A stretch of 47,310 bases of DNA from Glaesserella sp041817755 (GTDB lineage: Bacteria > Pseudomonadota > Gammaproteobacteria > Enterobacterales > Pasteurellaceae): assembly GCF_041817755.1 (NCBI RefSeq), contig NZ_JBGYBX010000061.1, positions 1 to 47,310 of the forward strand, in the 5' to 3' direction. Position 1 is the first letter of the stretch; each line of letters starts with the position of its first letter. Made by a program: the position numbers and the translations under genes. Under the pieces are notes generated by a model. It was not told the origin of the DNA, did no database searches, and saw only the letters and a list, made by a program, of their open reading frames with translations. Positions 34,598-43,464 of the stretch are shown here, in pieces.

Positions 34598-34692
34598 TTT
34601 TAAGATTGTTTTGTAAAGCTTTTTTTGATACATTCCATGCAATCGTTTTCATCTGCCATATCTATATTTGCTGTTTGGCCAAGGAGAGCAAT

Positions 34693-36906
34693 ATGAAGAA
34701 ATCCTTAACCCCACCTCGCTATAAAAAAACTGAAACTGATGCTGAATTTATCAAACAGCTTTCTTTAAGCTATTGTCGAGACCCTTTTTCCTATTTAGGC
34801 ATTCACAGTGACGATAAAGAAGGGGTGGTCATTCGCGCCTACTTGCCCGAAGCTCTTCAAGCAAATGTGATCGATGTGAAAGGTAAGCCGCTTTCAGCAA
34901 TGGAAAAAATTGATGATGCCGGCATTTTCGTCGCCAAACTTTCGAATCACTCTACTGATTTAGCTTATCGCTTTGTTGTGAAATATGCCCATACCGAAAT
35001 TGATATTGAAGATCCTTATCGCTTCCAATCACATATCAGTGATCTCGATAATTGGTTGCTTGCCGAAGGTTCACATGTCCGCCCTTATGAAAAACTCGGT
35101 GCACATCTTGTTACGCAAAACAACGTCGGGGGCATCCATTTTAGCCTTTGGGCGCCGAATGCAAGACGTGTTTCCGTGGTAGGTGATTTCAATTTTTGGG
35201 ACGGACGTCGCCATCCAATGCGCTTCCATCCGAGCAGCGGTATTTGGGATATTTTTATTCCGAATGCACCAAAAGGCACGTTGTATAAATTTGAGATACT
35301 GGATAAAAATGGGCAAATTCGTTTGAAATCTGACCCTTATGCTTTCTCGGCACAATTCCGCCCTGATACAGCTTCCGTGGCTTCAGGCTTACCGCCGATT
35401 GTCGAAAGAAACCAAGAACGCAACAGAGCAAACGATCCCGATCGTCCGATTTCCGTTTATGAAGTTCATTTAGGCTCTTGGCGCCGTAATTTAGAAAATA
35501 ATTATTGGCTGAATTACGAAGAAATTGCGAACGAGCTTATTCCTTACGTCAAAGAGATGGGATTTACCCACATTGAATTATTACCGATCTCCGAATTCCC
35601 GTTTGATGGTTCTTGGGGATATCAACCGACCGGGATTTATGCTCCGACCAGCCGTTTTGGTACGCCAGAAGGGTTACGCCATTTGATTAGCAAAGCACAT
35701 GGTGCGGGAATCAATGTAATCTTGGACTGGGTAGTCGGTCACTTCCCGACGGACGATCACGGACTGGCCTCATTCGATGGTACACATCTTTATGAACATG
35801 CTGATCCGAAAGAAGGCTATCATCAAGACTGGAACACCTTAATTTTCAATTACGGTCGCAATGAAGTGCGTAACTATCTGACCGGTAATGCGCTTTATTG
35901 GATCGAACGCTTCGGTATCGATGCGTTACGTGTAGATGCGGTTGCATCGATGATTTATCGTGATTATTCCCGTAAAGACGGTGAGTGGATTCCGAACCGC
36001 TACGGCGGTCGTGAAAACTTAGAAGCGTTGGATTTCTTACGTGGCACAAATGTAATGCTCAAAAAAGAAGCAGAAGGAAGTGCGACTATTGCCGAAGAAT
36101 CCACATCCTTCCCGGGCATTACCCATTCTGCCGAATTTAGCGGTTTGGGTTTTGACTATAAATGGAATATGGGGTGGATGAATGACACGCTTCGTTATAT
36201 GCAAAAAGAACCGATTCACCGTAAATATCATCACGATTTAATGACTTTCGGCATGATTTATCAGTACAGTGAAAAATTTATGCTTCCGCTTTCCCATGAT
36301 GAAGTAGTACATGGTAAAGGCTCGCTTCTCGGTAAAATGCCGGGAGACTGTTGGCAGCAATTTGCAAACCTACGCGCCTATTATGGGTATATGTGGGGTT
36401 ATCCGGGTAAAAAATTACTCTTTATGGGGAATGAATTCGCCCAAGGCCGTGAGTGGAATTACCAAGAAAGTTTAGATTGGTTCTTACTTGGTGATGAGAA
36501 CGGAGGATGGCATAAAGGTGTATTAAATTGGGTACGAGACTTAAACCGTCTTTATACTTCAACGGAAGCACTTTATGAGCTTGATTACTCTCCTGAAGGG
36601 TTTGAATGGCTTGTAGTCGATGATTCCGAGCAGTCCGTATTTGCATTTGAACGTAAAGCAAAAAACGGAAAAAGCATTATTGTTATTAGTAACTTTACCC
36701 CTGTTCCTCGTCACCATTATCAAATTGGTGTCAATAGCATGGGGAAATATAAAGAAGTACTTAACTCCGATTCTGCTTATTATATGGGTAGTAATGTGGG
36801 AAATTTCGGTGAAATTCTTTGTGAAGAAATTCCAAAAAACAATAAACCGTATTCAATCAGTTTAACACTACCGCCACTTGCTACATTATTTATTATTAAA
36901 GAATAA
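34693..36906 (+). CDS. glgB: GlgB, 1,4-alpha-glucan branching enzyme
   Basis: This 737-residue cytoplasmic enzyme (E. coli GlgB is 728) makes the alpha-1,6 branches of glycogen. The N-terminal region includes a carbohydrate-binding module 48 (VGGIHFSLWAPNARRVSVVGDFN), followed by the GH13 barrel with VILDWVVGHFP, ALRVDAVASMIY (nucleophile Asp), TIAEESTSFPG (acid Glu) and LPLSHDEVVHGKGSL. AAGGAGAG precedes ATG 34693. An upstream in-frame TTG at 34546 would add 49 residues that run through the CRP site and is rejected. First gene of glgBXCA. Confidence 0.97.
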   Translation: MKKSLTPPRYKKTETDAEFIKQLSLSYCRDPFSYLGIHSDDKEGVVIRAYLPEALQANVIDVKGKPLSAMEKIDDAGIFVAKLSNHSTDLAYRFVVKYAHTEIDIEDPYRFQSHISDLDNWLLAEGSHVRPYEKLGAHLVTQNNVGGIHFSLWAPNARRVSVVGDFNFWDGRRHPMRFHPSSGIWDIFIPNAPKGTLYKFEILDKNGQIRLKSDPYAFSAQFRPDTASVASGLPPIVERNQERNRANDPDRPISVYEVHLGSWRRNLENNYWLNYEEIANELIPYVKEMGFTHIELLPISEFPFDGSWGYQPTGIYAPTSRFGTPEGLRHLISKAHGAGINVILDWVVGHFPTDDHGLASFDGTHLYEHADPKEGYHQDWNTLIFNYGRNEVRNYLTGNALYWIERFGIDALRVDAVASMIYRDYSRKDGEWIPNRYGGRENLEALDFLRGTNVMLKKEAEGSATIAEESTSFPGITHSAEFSGLGFDYKWNMGWMNDTLRYMQKEPIHRKYHHDLMTFGMIYQYSEKFMLPLSHDEVVHGKGSLLGKMPGDCWQQFANLRAYYGYMWGYPGKKLLFMGNEFAQGREWNYQESLDWFLLGDENGGWHKGVLNWVRDLNRLYTSTEALYELDYSPEGFEWLVVDDSEQSVFAFERKAKNGKSIIVISNFTPVPRHHYQIGVNSMGKYKEVLNSDSAYYMGSNVGNFGEILCEEIPKNNKPYSISLTLPPLATLFIIKE

Positions 36907-36930
36907 CAACTATAAATTTAAAGGTTTATT

Positions 36931-38916
36931 ATGGAATACCTTGCTGGTAGACCGTTTCCGTTAGGTAGCCGTGTTTCGGTGATTAACGGGAAATCTGGCG
37001 TTAATTTTGCGCTTTTTTCTCGCAGAGCCAGATCGGTTGAACTATCAATTTTTACCGACCATGGTGAAACTCGCTTTCCCATGGTTAAAACAGATGAAAT
37101 TTGGCACATTTTCCTTGTGGGATTAACTGCCGGAGCCGTTTATGGTTTTCGTGTAGACGGCGAAGTCAATGAAGAATTGGGGGATCTTTTTAATCCTCAA
37201 AAATTATTGGTTGATCCCTATGCTAATGCCTTAGTCGGTTCGCCTGATTTAAGCAGTGATGAAGCGGATAAGTGGTTTCATTGGAACGACCCAAGAGATA
37301 ACGCCCATTTAGCGCCGAAATCGATTGTTGTAGATCGTGCCGCTTTTGACTGGGAAGGTGATTATAAGCCTTTTACCTCATGGGCTGAAACAATTATTTA
37401 TGAAACCCATGTTAAAGGATTTAGTAAAATAAATCCCAAAGTACCAAAAGAGATTGCCGGTACGTTTGCCGGTATGGCTCATCCTGAGTCTATTGCTCAC
37501 CTAAAACGATTAGGTATTACTGCGGTTGAGTTATTGCCGATTACTTATCATATTGATGAGCCGCATTTACAGAAAATCGGTTTGTGCAATTACTGGGGAT
37601 ATAACGTACTAGGAAATTTTGCCGTAGATCCTAAACTGGCCTATAACAAAGATGATCCGTTAAACGAATTTAAGCATTTAGTCAAAACGCTTCATAAAGA
37701 AGGTATTGAAGTTATTATGGATGTGGTATTCAACCATACGGCAGAAGGTGGAAAAGACGGTCCTATGCTTTCCCAGCGGGGAATCGACAATGAAGCTTAC
37801 TACTGGTTAACAGATAATAGCGAATACCTCAATTGGACCGGATGTGGTAATACATTAAACGTATCTTCCGATGTCGCTGTACTACGTTGGGTTATCGATT
37901 GTCTATGCTATTGGGTAAAAGAATGTCATGTTGACGGTTTCCGTTTTGATTTAGGTGCTGTATTGGGCAGAACACCTACATTTTCTGAACATTCCGCATT
38001 TTTCACGGCAATTTACAGTAATTCGACTTTATCGCATGTAAAAATGATTGCTGAGCCTTGGGATGTTGGTTGGGGCGGTTATCAATTAGGCTCCTTTCCA
38101 AAACCGTTTGCAGAATGGAACGATCGTTATCGTGATGATATACGTCGCTTCTTCTTAAAAGAGAGTGGTAATTTAGCGGCATTTGCCCGTCGCTTTGCTG
38201 CAAGTGATGATATTTTCGCCCGAAACCGCCTGCCATCAAACGGTATAAATTTTATTACGGCACATGACGGTTTCACGTTACAAGATCTTGTGAGTTATAA
38301 CGAAAAACATAACTGGGCAAATGGTGAAAATAATCGTGACGGTCATAGTGATAATATTAGCAATAACTATGGTATAGAAGGCGAAACAAGCAATTCTACA
38401 ATTTTGGCAAAACGAGATGCTACACGCCGAGCACTATTAGCAACGCTACTTTTGTCCGGCGGTACCCCAATGCTACTTTCCGGGGATGAATTAGGTAATA
38501 GCCAACAAGGTAACAATAACTGCTACTGCCAAGATAATGAGATGACATGGTTAGATTGGATAAATGCAGACCAAGATCTTATTGACTATACCGCTAAACT
38601 TATTTCGATAAGAAAACAAATCCCACTGCTTTCCCAATATGATAAATGGTGGGCTGGTAATTCCGTTCAGTGGTTACGCACTGACGGTCAACATATTCAA
38701 TTTAATGATTGGCATGACCATTCGATTAAAGCCATCCAAATATTGTTAGAAAATAAATGGCTGATACTAGTCAATGCCAAGCAGACAGCACAACGGTTCT
38801 TATTACCTAAAGGAAATTGGCAAATACTTTTAGGTACGGAAAAAGCGACTCTGATGACTGATACGCTTGCAGTTACCCTCAAAAATATTGAGGTATGCGT
38901 ACTTCAAAGGAATTAA
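36931..38916 (+). CDS. glgX: GlgX, glycogen debranching enzyme
   Basis: This 661-residue GH13 isoamylase-type enzyme (E. coli is 657) removes the short limit-dextrin branches left by phosphorylase. It has an N-terminal CBM48 (GVNFALFSRRARSVELSIF) and catalytic motifs VIMDVVFNHTAEG, DGFRFDLGAVLGR, KMIAEPWDVG and FITAHDGFTLQDL. AAAGG is the ribosome site. It starts 24 bases after glgB. Its presence in an operon otherwise devoted to synthesis is the usual gammaproteobacterial pattern. Confidence 0.97.
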   Translation: MEYLAGRPFPLGSRVSVINGKSGVNFALFSRRARSVELSIFTDHGETRFPMVKTDEIWHIFLVGLTAGAVYGFRVDGEVNEELGDLFNPQKLLVDPYANALVGSPDLSSDEADKWFHWNDPRDNAHLAPKSIVVDRAAFDWEGDYKPFTSWAETIIYETHVKGFSKINPKVPKEIAGTFAGMAHPESIAHLKRLGITAVELLPITYHIDEPHLQKIGLCNYWGYNVLGNFAVDPKLAYNKDDPLNEFKHLVKTLHKEGIEVIMDVVFNHTAEGGKDGPMLSQRGIDNEAYYWLTDNSEYLNWTGCGNTLNVSSDVAVLRWVIDCLCYWVKECHVDGFRFDLGAVLGRTPTFSEHSAFFTAIYSNSTLSHVKMIAEPWDVGWGGYQLGSFPKPFAEWNDRYRDDIRRFFLKESGNLAAFARRFAASDDIFARNRLPSNGINFITAHDGFTLQDLVSYNEKHNWANGENNRDGHSDNISNNYGIEGETSNSTILAKRDATRRALLATLLLSGGTPMLLSGDELGNSQQGNNNCYCQDNEMTWLDWINADQDLIDYTAKLISIRKQIPLLSQYDKWWAGNSVQWLRTDGQHIQFNDWHDHSIKAIQILLENKWLILVNAKQTAQRFLLPKGNWQILLGTEKATLMTDTLAVTLKNIEVCVLQRN

Positions 38917-38945
38917 GTTTAATTATTCAATTTGGAGATAACAAT

Positions 38946-40217
38946 ATGTTGAAACAGGAAGCTTCTACTAGTAGACGCAATTTGACCGAGCAAACCTTAG
39001 TACTTATCCTTGCAGGCGGGCGGGGATCTCGTTTGTATGAACTTACGGATAAACGTGCAAAACCGGCTGTTTATTTCGGTGGTAGTCGTCGTATTATTGA
39101 CTTTGCTTTATCAAATTGTATTAACTCTAACCTACTTAAAGTTGGAGTAATTACACAATATGCAGCACATTCACTTCTCCGTCATTTACAACGCGGTTGG
39201 TCGTTCTTACCTTATGAACGTAACCAATATATTGATATGCTTCCTGCCCGTCAGCAAATTGATGAACACACTTGGTACCGCGGTACAGCCGATGCGGTAT
39301 ACCAAAATATGGCGATGATGAAATCCCACTATCGTCCTAAATATGTTGTTATCCTTGCCGGCGACCACATCTACAAAATGAACTATAACAGAATGTTAGA
39401 AGATCACGTAGATTCCGGCGCAAAATGTACTGTCGGTTGTATTGAAGTACCGCGTGAACAAGCAACCGAATTCGGTGTTATGGCCGTGAACGAAAAATTG
39501 AAAGTCAAAGCATTCGTCGAAAAACCGTCTGATCCGCCTACCATGCCGGACAAACCGGAATCATCCCTTGCATCAATGGGAATCTATGTATTTGATGCCG
39601 ATTATCTCTATGAGATGTTGGAAAGTGAAGTCAGCAACCCGGACACCTCACATGATTTCGGGAAAGATATTATTCCGAAAGCCGTTGAACAAGGTGTAAT
39701 TTATGCGCACCCGTTTGAACGCTCTTGTGAAGGTCGTAACACAACAGGTACTATTTACTGGCGTGATGTAGGTACGATTGATAGCTACTGGGCGGCACAT
39801 ATGGATCTTGTCAGTGAACAACCGCAATTAGATTTATATGATGAGTCTTGGCCTATCCACGGCCGTCCGCAACAAACCGCCCCTGCTCGTTTCTTCTATA
39901 AAAAGTCTCGGGCAAGAACCTTGGATAACTCATTAATTGCCGGCGGTTGCGTAATTACCGATGCTGAAATCAGTAACTCCGTTTTATTTAACCGCGTACA
40001 CGTTGATGAAGAAAGTGTCATTGAGGAATCCGTGATACTTCCTCAAGTTACCATCGGTAAAAATTGTATTATTAAACGTGCTGTTGTCGACCGCCATTGT
40101 ACTATTCCTGACGGATTACAAATCGGTGTCAATCCGGAAGAAGACGCTAAACGGTTCCGAATCAGCAAAGGCGGTATTGTTTTAGTATGTCAAAAAATGC
40201 TTGACGCACTTAAATAA
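38946..40217 (+). CDS. glgC: GlgC, glucose-1-phosphate adenylyltransferase (ADP-glucose synthase)
   Basis: This 423-residue enzyme makes ADP-glucose, the committed step of glycogen synthesis. It has the nucleotidyltransferase core (LILAGGRGSRL, RAKPAVYFGG, WYRGTADAVYQN, ILAGDHIYKMNYNRML, YWRDVGTIDSYW) and a C-terminal left-handed beta-helix. TTTGGAG precedes ATG 38946; an upstream frame to 38895 overlaps glgX and is not supported. Compared with E. coli from memory, the activator-site residues Lys39 and Arg52 are kept (here Lys36, Arg49). His46 is Tyr43, and both C-terminal Arg419 and Arg423 are replaced (segment LVCQKMLDALK), so fructose-1,6-bisphosphate activation may be weak. Confidence 0.96.
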   Translation: MLKQEASTSRRNLTEQTLVLILAGGRGSRLYELTDKRAKPAVYFGGSRRIIDFALSNCINSNLLKVGVITQYAAHSLLRHLQRGWSFLPYERNQYIDMLPARQQIDEHTWYRGTADAVYQNMAMMKSHYRPKYVVILAGDHIYKMNYNRMLEDHVDSGAKCTVGCIEVPREQATEFGVMAVNEKLKVKAFVEKPSDPPTMPDKPESSLASMGIYVFDADYLYEMLESEVSNPDTSHDFGKDIIPKAVEQGVIYAHPFERSCEGRNTTGTIYWRDVGTIDSYWAAHMDLVSEQPQLDLYDESWPIHGRPQQTAPARFFYKKSRARTLDNSLIAGGCVITDAEISNSVLFNRVHVDEESVIEESVILPQVTIGKNCIIKRAVVDRHCTIPDGLQIGVNPEEDAKRFRISKGGIVLVCQKMLDALK

Positions 40218-40242
40218 TATAACGGCTTAATTTCATAATATC

Positions 40243-40273
40243 AGCTCCCCCTTCTCAATAGACGGAGGGAGCT
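40243..40273 (+). terminator. Hairpin in the glgC-glgA spacer
   Basis: AGCTCCC (40243-40249) and GGGAGCT (40267-40273) enclose 17 bases with further C-G pairing possible. ATATTTTCC follows. It lies in a 93-base spacer within the operon and may partly attenuate glgA or shape mRNA decay. Confidence 0.45.
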
Positions 40274-40310
40274 ATATTTTCCTGATGATTGTTAAACTGG
40301 TTAATACTCA

Positions 40311-41744
40311 ATGAAAATATTACATATTTGCTCGGAAATGTATCCGCTAATCAAAACGGGCGGATTAGCTGATGTTATGGGTGCATTACCTTACGCACAA
40401 CAAACTGCCGGTCATGATGTGCGCGTATTACTCCCATATTATCCTCAAGTAGCTGAAAAACTCGAATCTCCTGTTGAAATCGTTACACTCAATACGTTTG
40501 CCGGTATCGTGACGTTACGCTTTGCCTATTTTAACGGACTTGGCGTCTATGTCGTCGATGCTCCGGATTTGTTCTTTCGTCGTTTACCTTATTATGACGA
40601 CAACTACCAAGACTACAGCGATAACTATAAACGCTTTGCATTACTCAGCTATATAGGGGCACAACTTTCTGAAGGTCTAGACAATTGGTGGGGACGCGCA
40701 GACATTCTCCACGCTCACGACTGGCAGGCAGGCTTGGCTTGTGCATATCTGAAGAGTTGGAATAGCCCGGTAAAAAGCGTATTTACCATACACAATATTG
40801 CTTATCCGGGGCGCTTCCAAGCACACCACTTAGGTGAATTAGCTTTGCCATGGGAATTCTTAAATACCGACGGATTAGAATTCTACGGTGAAATGTCTTA
40901 CCTCAAAGCCGGTTTATACTATGCCGATCGTATTACCACCGTCAGCCCAAGCTATGCTCAAGAAATTACTGAAGCGATTGCCGGTGGCGGTATGCACGGC
41001 TTACTCCAAACCCGCCAAGCGGAAGGCAGACTTCGCGGTATTCTCAATGGCGTAGATGACACGGTTTGGAACCCGGATAGCGACACCAATATCGTTGCCA
41101 ATTATCGCCCGAGCTATATGCACGGTAAGGCTAAAAATAAAGCGGAACTTCAACGTATTTTCGGCTTACCGGAAGATAAAGAAGCCATGCTGATGGTGAT
41201 GGTAACCCGCTTAACCGAACAAAAAGGTGCGGACTTCCTGCTAGCAAAAATTGATGAAATCATGCAACATCCAGTGCAACTTATCGTATTGGGTAGCGGA
41301 GCACCTGATTTGGAACATGCATTACGTGAGGCTCAAGCCCGTTATCCGCAAAAAATCGGTTTAAAAATCGGTTACGATGAAGCGCTTTCCCACCAAATCA
41401 TTGCCGGAGGGGATGTAATCCTTGTTCCTAGCCGCTTCGAACCTTGCGGGTTAACACAACTTTACGGATTAAAATACGGTACGCTTCCGCTTGTCCGTAA
41501 AACCGGCGGACTGGCTGATACCGTCAACGACAGCCATAAAGAAACCATTGAAAACCGCACCGCAACCGGATTTGTATTCAAACATCCGGATGCCAACGAT
41601 TTCTTTGAAGCAACACTCCGAGCCATTAATTTATGGAAAAAACAAAAATTATGGTCCGGTGTTCGTCAAAACGCACTTGCTCAAGATTTCGGCTGGGCAA
41701 AAGTTGCTCAACAATATCAAGAGCTTTACCAAGAAATCCTATAA
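40311..41744 (+). CDS. glgA: GlgA, glycogen synthase
   Basis: This 477-residue GT5 enzyme, the same length as E. coli GlgA, elongates glycogen with ADP-glucose. It has the KTGGLAD motif at residues 15-21, HAHDWQAGL, TIHNIAYPGRF and the acceptor-side PSRFEPCGLTQLYGLKYGT with catalytic Glu. It is the last gene of the operon: no glgP follows, and a hairpin closes the unit. The start codon lies 93 bases after glgC, with only a weak ribosome site. Confidence 0.97.
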   Translation: MKILHICSEMYPLIKTGGLADVMGALPYAQQTAGHDVRVLLPYYPQVAEKLESPVEIVTLNTFAGIVTLRFAYFNGLGVYVVDAPDLFFRRLPYYDDNYQDYSDNYKRFALLSYIGAQLSEGLDNWWGRADILHAHDWQAGLACAYLKSWNSPVKSVFTIHNIAYPGRFQAHHLGELALPWEFLNTDGLEFYGEMSYLKAGLYYADRITTVSPSYAQEITEAIAGGGMHGLLQTRQAEGRLRGILNGVDDTVWNPDSDTNIVANYRPSYMHGKAKNKAELQRIFGLPEDKEAMLMVMVTRLTEQKGADFLLAKIDEIMQHPVQLIVLGSGAPDLEHALREAQARYPQKIGLKIGYDEALSHQIIAGGDVILVPSRFEPCGLTQLYGLKYGTLPLVRKTGGLADTVNDSHKETIENRTATGFVFKHPDANDFFEATLRAINLWKKQKLWSGVRQNALAQDFGWAKVAQQYQELYQEIL

Positions 41745-41746
41745 AT

Positions 41747-41783
41747 TCGATTTCCCCTTTCAACTTAATGAAAGGGGAATCGA
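41747..41783 (+). terminator. Hairpin after glgA
   Basis: A roughly 15-bp stem with one bulged T (TCGATTTCCCCTTTCA against TGAAAGGGGAATCGA) follows the glgA stop by 2 bases. The tail CTTAATTTGC is only mildly T-rich. Confidence 0.7.
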
Positions 41784-41835
41784 CTTAATTTGCAAAATAT
41801 CGAGAAGATCATACCACTTGTCGTGAGCTTAGGAA

Positions 41836-41864
41836 TTTACAAACACTCCTCTCTTCTGTATAAT
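41836..41864 (+). promoter_or_regulatory. guaB promoter with GC-rich discriminator
   Basis: TTTACA (41836-41841), a 17-base spacer and a perfect TATAAT (41859-41864) are followed by CCGCCCGC. A GC-rich discriminator is the known mark of stringently controlled promoters. The leader would be about 50 bases. Confidence 0.75.
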
Positions 41865-41920
41865 CCGCCCGCAATTTTTCCAAGTTTGTTTTAAATTTAT
41901 CTATTTGAGGAACTATTGCA

Positions 41921-43384
41921 ATGCTACGAGTAATCAAAGAGGCGCTCACATTTGATGACGTACTTCTCATCCCGGCACATTCTACCGTGCTTCCGAATAC
42001 CGCCGATTTATCCACCCAACTCACCTCAACCATCCGATTAAATATCCCCATGTTATCCGCCGCCATGGATACCGTCACCGAAACCAAACTGGCAATTTCC
42101 CTTGCGCAAGAAGGCGGCATTGGTTTTATTCATAAAAATATGAGTATCGAACGCCAAGCGGATCGCGTGCGCAAAGTGAAAAAATTCGAAAGCGGTATGG
42201 TTTCCGATCCCGTTACCGTCAGACCGGATTTAACCTTAGCGGAATTAAATGAAATCGTGAAGAAAAACGGCTTTGCCAGCTTCCCGGTGGTGGATGAAAA
42301 TAAAAATTTGGTCGGGATCATTACCGGGCGCGATACCCGTTTTATTACCGATTTAACCAAAACCGTGGCGGAATTAATGACCCCGAAAGCGCGTTTAATC
42401 ACCGTACAGCGCAACCCGTCACGCGAAGAAATTTTCGGGTTAATGCACCAACACCGCATTGAAAAAGTGCTTGTCGTGAATGACGAATTCAAATTGAAAG
42501 GCATGATTACGCTGAAAGACTACCAAAAAGCGGAAAGCAAACCGCAAGCCTGTAAAGACGACCTCGGACGTTTACGCGTCGGTGCGGCGGTCGGTGCCGG
42601 TCCGGGTAATGAAGAACGCATTGAAGCCTTAGTCAAAGCAGGCGTGGACGTACTGTTAATCGACTCATCCCACGGGCATTCCGAAGGCGTATTACAACGC
42701 GTTCGCGAAACTCGTGCAAAATATCCTAACTTACCAATCATCGCAGGTAACGTCGCTACCGCTGAGGGCGCAATCGCTCTTGCTGATGCCGGTGCAAGTG
42801 CGGTGAAAGTCGGTATCGGTCCGGGCTCTATTTGTACCACCCGCATTGTCACCGGTGTCGGCGTGCCGCAAATCACCGCCATTGCCGATGCAGCAGAGGC
42901 GTTAAAAGATCGCGGCATTCCGGTTATCGCCGACGGCGGTATCCGCTATTCGGGTGATATTGCCAAAGCCATCGCCGCCGGCGCCTCTTGCGTCATGGTC
43001 GGCTCCATGTTTGCCGGCACGGAAGAAGCCCCGGGCGAAATCGAACTGTATCAAGGCAGAGCATTCAAATCTTATCGCGGAATGGGTTCACTCGGCGCGA
43101 TGTCAAAAGGTTCTTCTGACCGTTATTTCCAATCCGATAACGCCGCCGACAAATTGGTACCGGAAGGCATTGAAGGACGCATTCCGTACAAAGGTTTGCT
43201 CAAAGAAATCATCCACCAACAAATGGGCGGATTGCGCTCCTGTATGGGGCTGACCGGTTGTGCCACCATTGACGAATTACGAACCAAAGCCCAATTCGTT
43301 CGTATCAGCGGTGCCGGCATTAAAGAAAGCCATGTTCACGACGTGACCATCACGAAAGAAGCGCCGAATTATCGGATGGGCTAA
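41921..43384 (+). CDS. guaB: GuaB, IMP dehydrogenase
   Basis: This 487-residue enzyme oxidises IMP to XMP in GMP synthesis (E. coli is 488). It has the N-terminal TFDDVLLIPAHSTVLP, a pair of CBS domains (~90-200) that can sense nucleotides, the active-site Cys305 in GPGSICTTRIVTGVG, and the flap region SYRGMGSLGAM. TTGAGGAAC is the ribosome site. guaA lies 1.27 kb downstream on the same strand, with two unrelated genes between. Confidence 0.98.
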   Translation: MLRVIKEALTFDDVLLIPAHSTVLPNTADLSTQLTSTIRLNIPMLSAAMDTVTETKLAISLAQEGGIGFIHKNMSIERQADRVRKVKKFESGMVSDPVTVRPDLTLAELNEIVKKNGFASFPVVDENKNLVGIITGRDTRFITDLTKTVAELMTPKARLITVQRNPSREEIFGLMHQHRIEKVLVVNDEFKLKGMITLKDYQKAESKPQACKDDLGRLRVGAAVGAGPGNEERIEALVKAGVDVLLIDSSHGHSEGVLQRVRETRAKYPNLPIIAGNVATAEGAIALADAGASAVKVGIGPGSICTTRIVTGVGVPQITAIADAAEALKDRGIPVIADGGIRYSGDIAKAIAAGASCVMVGSMFAGTEEAPGEIELYQGRAFKSYRGMGSLGAMSKGSSDRYFQSDNAADKLVPEGIEGRIPYKGLLKEIIHQQMGGLRSCMGLTGCATIDELRTKAQFVRISGAGIKESHVHDVTITKEAPNYRMG

Positions 43385-43388
43385 CCTT

Positions 43389-43446
43389 ACAAGCGGTCGG
43401 ATTTTCCTAACATTTTGCAAATGTTGAGCGCATTCCGACCGCTTGT
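43389..43446. terminator. Inverted uptake-sequence pair after guaB
   Basis: ACAAGCGGTCGGA (43389-43401) and its exact complement (43434-43446) form a 13-bp stem. An inner repeat AACATTT/AAATGTT surrounds TGC. It begins 4 bases after the guaB stop, ends 18 bases before the next gene and may serve as a terminator. Confidence 0.75.
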
Positions 43447-43464
43447 CACCAAAAAGAGAACGTC

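Noticed and set aside
34546..34692. 49-codon N-terminal extension of GlgB from a TTG start
   Set aside because: The codons run through the CRP site and are rich in Phe, Cys and Ile unlike GlgB. The ATG at 34693 has a near-perfect AAGGAGAG.
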